A DNA stretch of 8,319 bases. Origin: Chloroflexia bacterium (lineage in GTDB: Bacteria > Chloroflexota > Chloroflexia > Thermomicrobiales > UBA6265). Location of the stretch: assembly GCA_013696525.1 (NCBI GenBank), contig JACCYK010000456.1, positions 1 to 8,319 on the forward strand. The letters are read 5' to 3'. Of this stretch, positions 6,408-8,319 are shown one piece after another (position 1 is the stretch's first letter; each line of letters starts with the position of its first letter). The notes beneath the pieces were generated by a model, which saw nothing but the letters and a program-made list of their open reading frames with translations, did not search any database and had not been told where the DNA came from. The position numbers and the translations under genes are program-made.

Positions 6408-6439
6408 AAAACCCAGAGGGTACCCCGGCTAGAAGCCGG
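6408..6439 (-). terminator. Possible weak terminator after the membrane protein gene
   Basis: On the minus strand, about 40 bases past the stop at 6479, CCGGCT-TCT-AGCCGG (6439-6425) can form a 6-bp stem, followed by a tiny CCC-TCT-GGG stem and TTTT (6411-6408). The T-run is short and not next to the main stem, so this is a weak candidate only. Confidence 0.25.
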
Positions 6440-6478
6440 CTGGCATACTCGCGTCATGTTGAAAACCGCTGGCCTAGC

Positions 6479-6892
6479 TTATGCATTCTCGCTGACGGGT
6501 CGAAACCGGGTCCAGGCGGTGTAGCCCCGGCTGAGGACATAGGCGACAATCAGGATGATGGTGAGGATGCCGTCGGCGATGGCGACGGTCTCAGACCCGG
6601 TTGCCTGGTTGGGGCCAAGGATGAGCGCGGTCACGGACATGGCCAGCTTGTGGAAGATGACCAGCTCCCAGAGGTCCGGCAGGAGCCGTGGCCGGATGGC
6701 GAGCAGGGCGAACAGGCCGGCAAAGACAAGGTAGCCATACATGCGCCAGACCTCGACCACCTTGGTCTCCGGTGGCGCGTCGCGCACGATGGGAAGGGCG
6801 AAGACGAACGAGGCGACGGCGCCGAGGACGGCGACCGCCATCAGGACCAGAGCGATCCGGTCTCGAACGGATTGGTTCGGGTTGTCACGCAT
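6479..6892 (-). CDS. Small conserved-looking membrane protein with four predicted helices
   Basis: I do not recognise a named family. The 137-residue protein has four hydrophobic segments at about 13-36, 51-66, 74-92 and 103-120, with short charged loops, and looks like a compact four-helix inner-membrane protein. Features that look conserved in type rather than random are W-R-M-Y-G-Y-L-V-F-A-G-L-F (49-61), L-W-E-L-V-I-F-H-K (74-82), which places a His-Lys pair in the third helix, and A-D-G-I-L-T (106-111), an Asp within or next to the fourth helix. The polar residues in helices 3 and 4 could matter for function. ATG 6892 has only a short AGGA two bases upstream, so translation initiation may be weak. 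It lies 51 bases after the acyl-CoA dehydrogenase on the same strand and may be cotranscribed with it. Confidence 0.7.
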   Translation of the reverse strand: MRDNPNQSVRDRIALVLMAVAVLGAVASFVFALPIVRDAPPETKVVEVWRMYGYLVFAGLFALLAIRPRLLPDLWELVIFHKLAMSVTALILGPNQATGSETVAIADGILTIILIVAYVLSRGYTAWTRFRPVSENA

Positions 6893-6943
6893 AGTCCTGA
6901 ATTGGTCCGATCCGATAGCGGCTGGCGGCGTTCAGCGGAGACG

Positions 6944-8119
6944 TTAGCGTCGCTCACCATCCAGGCCAAGGGCGTGCTTGCCGATCGTGGTCAGGGCCAC
7001 GTCGTCCATTGGCGGGTGGCCGAGGCCGGCCCGGGCGTCGCGGAAATAGCGCTCCAGCGGCAACGCGCGGGAGAGGGCAGCCGAGCCGGCCACCCGGAGC
7101 GCGAGGTCGGTGATCCGCATCACGTTGTTGGTGACGACATGCTTGGCGGCGGCCGCTTCCCAGGCCATGCCGGGCCGCGCCGCCGGGTCAGCGACCCAAC
7201 GCTCCGCCACGTCGTAGAAGACGGTGCGCGCCTGCCAGAAGAGCAATTCCATCTCGGCGATCCGGTGCTGTACGGTTTGCAGCTCGGCGATGGGACCGCT
7301 CATCCCGTTTGGCACGCGTTCCTGGGCAAACGTGATGGTCGCGTTGCGAGCGGCGTAGGCGACGCCGAGATAGACGGCGGGCACGGGGAACAAGCCCCAC
7401 CCCGAGTTGCCGCCCGGCACGCTTCGCGTGGTCGCGGGCAACAACGCCTCGGCCGGGACCTGGACATCGGTGAAGATGACGTCGTGGCTGGCGGTAGCCC
7501 GCATCCCGAGGTTGTCCCAGGTCTCCTCAATCGTGATCCCCGCGAGATCCATCGGCACCAGGAAATTGCCGCGCCGGGGCGGCTCGTCGCCATCGGAGAC
7601 CGCCGCCAGCACATCGGCATAGGTCAAGCCGGGGGCGAGGCTGGCCCAGCGTTTGTGCCCATTCAGGACCCATCCGTTCGTGGTGCGAACCGCGGTCGTG
7701 CTGGGCAAGGCGCCCCGGCTCGGGCTGCCCATGTCCGGCTCGCTGTGAATGGAGTTGATCAACGCCCCGCGCTCGACCACGTCCCGGCAGACCCGGGCAT
7801 AAGCCTCCTCCGGCCAGGTCCGCGTCTCACCCTGGATGGCCATTACCGTCAGGTGCATCGTCGCTCCCAGCGCGGTGGCGGCACAGCCGTGGGCGAGCCG
7901 TTCCTGGGCTAGCGCCAGCTCAAGCGGGGTTGCGCCGCGTCCCCCGTATTCCTCGGGCACGGTGAGCGCCAGGTATCCGGTCTCATGGAGTGCGGCGAAA
8001 TGGGCGAAAGGGAAGTCGCCGGTCCGGTCGTAGAGAGCGGCGGTCTCCGCGAACCGGGCGGCCAGCCGGTCGGCCACGGCCATCAACTCGGCTTGCCGCT
8101 CCGTCCGTGGGTAGGTCAT
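6944..8119 (-). CDS. Acyl-CoA dehydrogenase family flavoprotein
   Basis: The 391-residue protein has the full acyl-CoA dehydrogenase layout. The N-terminal helical domain contains L-T-V-P-E-E-Y-G-G-R-G (52-62). The middle beta domain contains S-E-P-D-M-G-S-P-S-R-G (126-136) and L-N-G-H-K-R-W-A-S (152-160), which bind FAD. The C-terminal helical domain ends in R-Y-F-R-D-A-R-A-G (357-365), then H-P-P-M-D-D (368-373). The position that carries the catalytic Glu in medium-chain enzymes (the Y-E-G-T motif) reads H-P-P-M-D-D here, as in YdbM-like and other atypical members, so the oxidised substrate is unknown. ATG 8119 is chosen over an open frame reaching 8299 because AGGAG (8125-8129) lies 5 bases upstream, and the longer version would overlap rpsR. 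It begins 38 bases after the rpsR stop on the same strand. Confidence 0.88.
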   Translation of the reverse strand: MTYPRTERQAELMAVADRLAARFAETAALYDRTGDFPFAHFAALHETGYLALTVPEEYGGRGATPLELALAQERLAHGCAATALGATMHLTVMAIQGETRTWPEEAYARVCRDVVERGALINSIHSEPDMGSPSRGALPSTTAVRTTNGWVLNGHKRWASLAPGLTYADVLAAVSDGDEPPRRGNFLVPMDLAGITIEETWDNLGMRATASHDVIFTDVQVPAEALLPATTRSVPGGNSGWGLFPVPAVYLGVAYAARNATITFAQERVPNGMSGPIAELQTVQHRIAEMELLFWQARTVFYDVAERWVADPAARPGMAWEAAAAKHVVTNNVMRITDLALRVAGSAALSRALPLERYFRDARAGLGHPPMDDVALTTIGKHALGLDGERR

Positions 8120-8124
8120 CAGTT

Positions 8125-8129
8125 CTCCT
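8125..8129 (-). promoter_or_regulatory. Shine-Dalgarno site deciding the acyl-CoA dehydrogenase start
   Basis: AGGAG within AGAGGAGAACTG on the minus strand, 5 bases before ATG 8119. It rules out the upstream in-frame ATG at 8299, which lies within the rpsR coding sequence. Confidence 0.6.
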
Positions 8130-8157
8130 CTGGGCTGGAGCGGGGGCGGTGACGCCG

Positions 8158-8319
8158 CTAGCGGCGAACGTCGCGGATCTCGAACGGCAGCAAGGCCATG
8201 TGGCGGGCGCGCTTGATCGCGATCGTTACCTTGCGTTGGATCTTGGCCGAGTTGCCCGTCTTGCGGCGGCCGACGATCTTGCCCCGCTCGTCGATGCAAC
8301 GCCGGAGCCGGGCCATGTC
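8158..8319 (-). CDS. rpsR: 30S ribosomal protein S18, C-terminal part
   Basis: The minus-strand frame ending at TAG 8160-8158 encodes the last 53 residues of ribosomal protein S18; the start lies beyond the window edge. The diagnostic stretch is [19 protein letters not shown], then [13 protein letters not shown], the S18 rRNA-binding region on the 30S platform. The tail E-I-R-D-V-R-R is slightly longer than in many S18 proteins. S18 usually sits with rpsF, ssb and rplI; here the gene after it is an acyl-CoA dehydrogenase rather than rplI. The 38-base spacing suggests that the two could share a transcript. Confidence 0.93.
   Translation of the reverse strand, partial: DMARLRRCIDERGKIVGRRKTGNSAKIQRKVTIAIKRARHMALLPFEIRDVRR

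Larger units (their letters stand above)
6182..6478. other. Leader region of the dehydrogenase operon, no gene supported
   Basis: This 297-base stretch separates the end of the membrane protein gene from E1-alpha. It contains a possible weak terminator for the upstream gene (6408-6439), a -10-like TATAGT on the minus strand (6338-6343) and a perfect inverted repeat (6312-6330). The frames that cross it lack ribosome-binding sites and known motifs. No known riboswitch pattern was recognised. Confidence 0.5.

Noticed and set aside
6182..6457. N-terminal extension of E1-alpha to an upstream ATG
   Set aside because: The extra 92 codons cross the leader with its dyad and look non-coding, while ATG 6181 has a near-ideal ribosome-binding site.
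6362..7912. 516-codon open frame on the plus strand opposite the acyl-CoA dehydrogenase and the membrane protein
   Set aside because: It spans two genes and the gap between them on the other strand, has no family motif and no clear ribosome-binding site; its length reflects GC-rich codon use on the other strand.
8154..8165. GCCGCTAGCGGC palindrome over the rpsR stop codon as a terminator
   Set aside because: It has no loop bases and no T-run after it, and partly encodes the last residues of S18; likely coincidental in GC-rich sequence.

Overview
This is a GC-rich bacterial window with no RNA genes, insertion sequences or CRISPR arrays that I can see. Lineage can only be guessed. High GC, a branched-chain-type oxoacid dehydrogenase whose E1-alpha phosphorylation-loop region reads like Thermus and Chloroflexota enzymes, and rpsR followed directly by an acyl-CoA dehydrogenase gene would fit a Chloroflexota (Thermomicrobia-like) or similar GC-rich soil or thermophilic bacterium. 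This is an inference from sequence feel, not a search result.

Left part (1-2642, mixed strands, accessory in character). The window opens with the last 105 residues of a class III aminotransferase. Next is a hicAB-type toxin-antitoxin locus. The hicA toxin frame carries an in-frame TGA where a Trp codon would restore a full-length protein, whereas the hicB antitoxin is intact and has a ribbon-helix-helix domain plus a C-terminal extension. A convergent gene encodes a nucleotidyltransferase of the aminoglycoside ANT(2'') type. Divergent from it is an NTF2/SnoaL-like gene split by an apparent one-base insertion. So two of the small genes in this 2.6 kb are broken by single-base changes, which suggests local decay or sequence error.

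Right part (2643-8319, all on the minus strand, housekeeping in character). Read in the direction of transcription it holds the 3' end of rpsR (ribosomal protein S18), an acyl-CoA dehydrogenase 38 bp after it, a small four-helix membrane protein, a roughly 300 bp leader, and then a compact three-gene operon: E1-alpha, E1-beta and E2 of a 2-oxoacid (most likely branched-chain) dehydrogenase. No E3 (lipoamide dehydrogenase) lies inside the window. The leader has a perfect 8+8 bp inverted repeat just downstream of a -10-like TATAGT, a good candidate operator.

Working together, the E1/E2 complex would turn branched-chain 2-oxoacids (made by transamination of Val, Leu and Ile) into acyl-CoAs, and a nearby acyl-CoA dehydrogenase could take such acyl-CoAs further. 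The dehydrogenase here lacks the usual C-terminal catalytic Glu context, so this link is only suggestive. I see no clear sign of a wholly new biological system. The items most worth checking are the inactivated hicA beside an intact hicB, the frameshifted NTF2-like gene, the inverted repeat ahead of the dehydrogenase operon, and the atypical acyl-CoA dehydrogenase next to rpsR.
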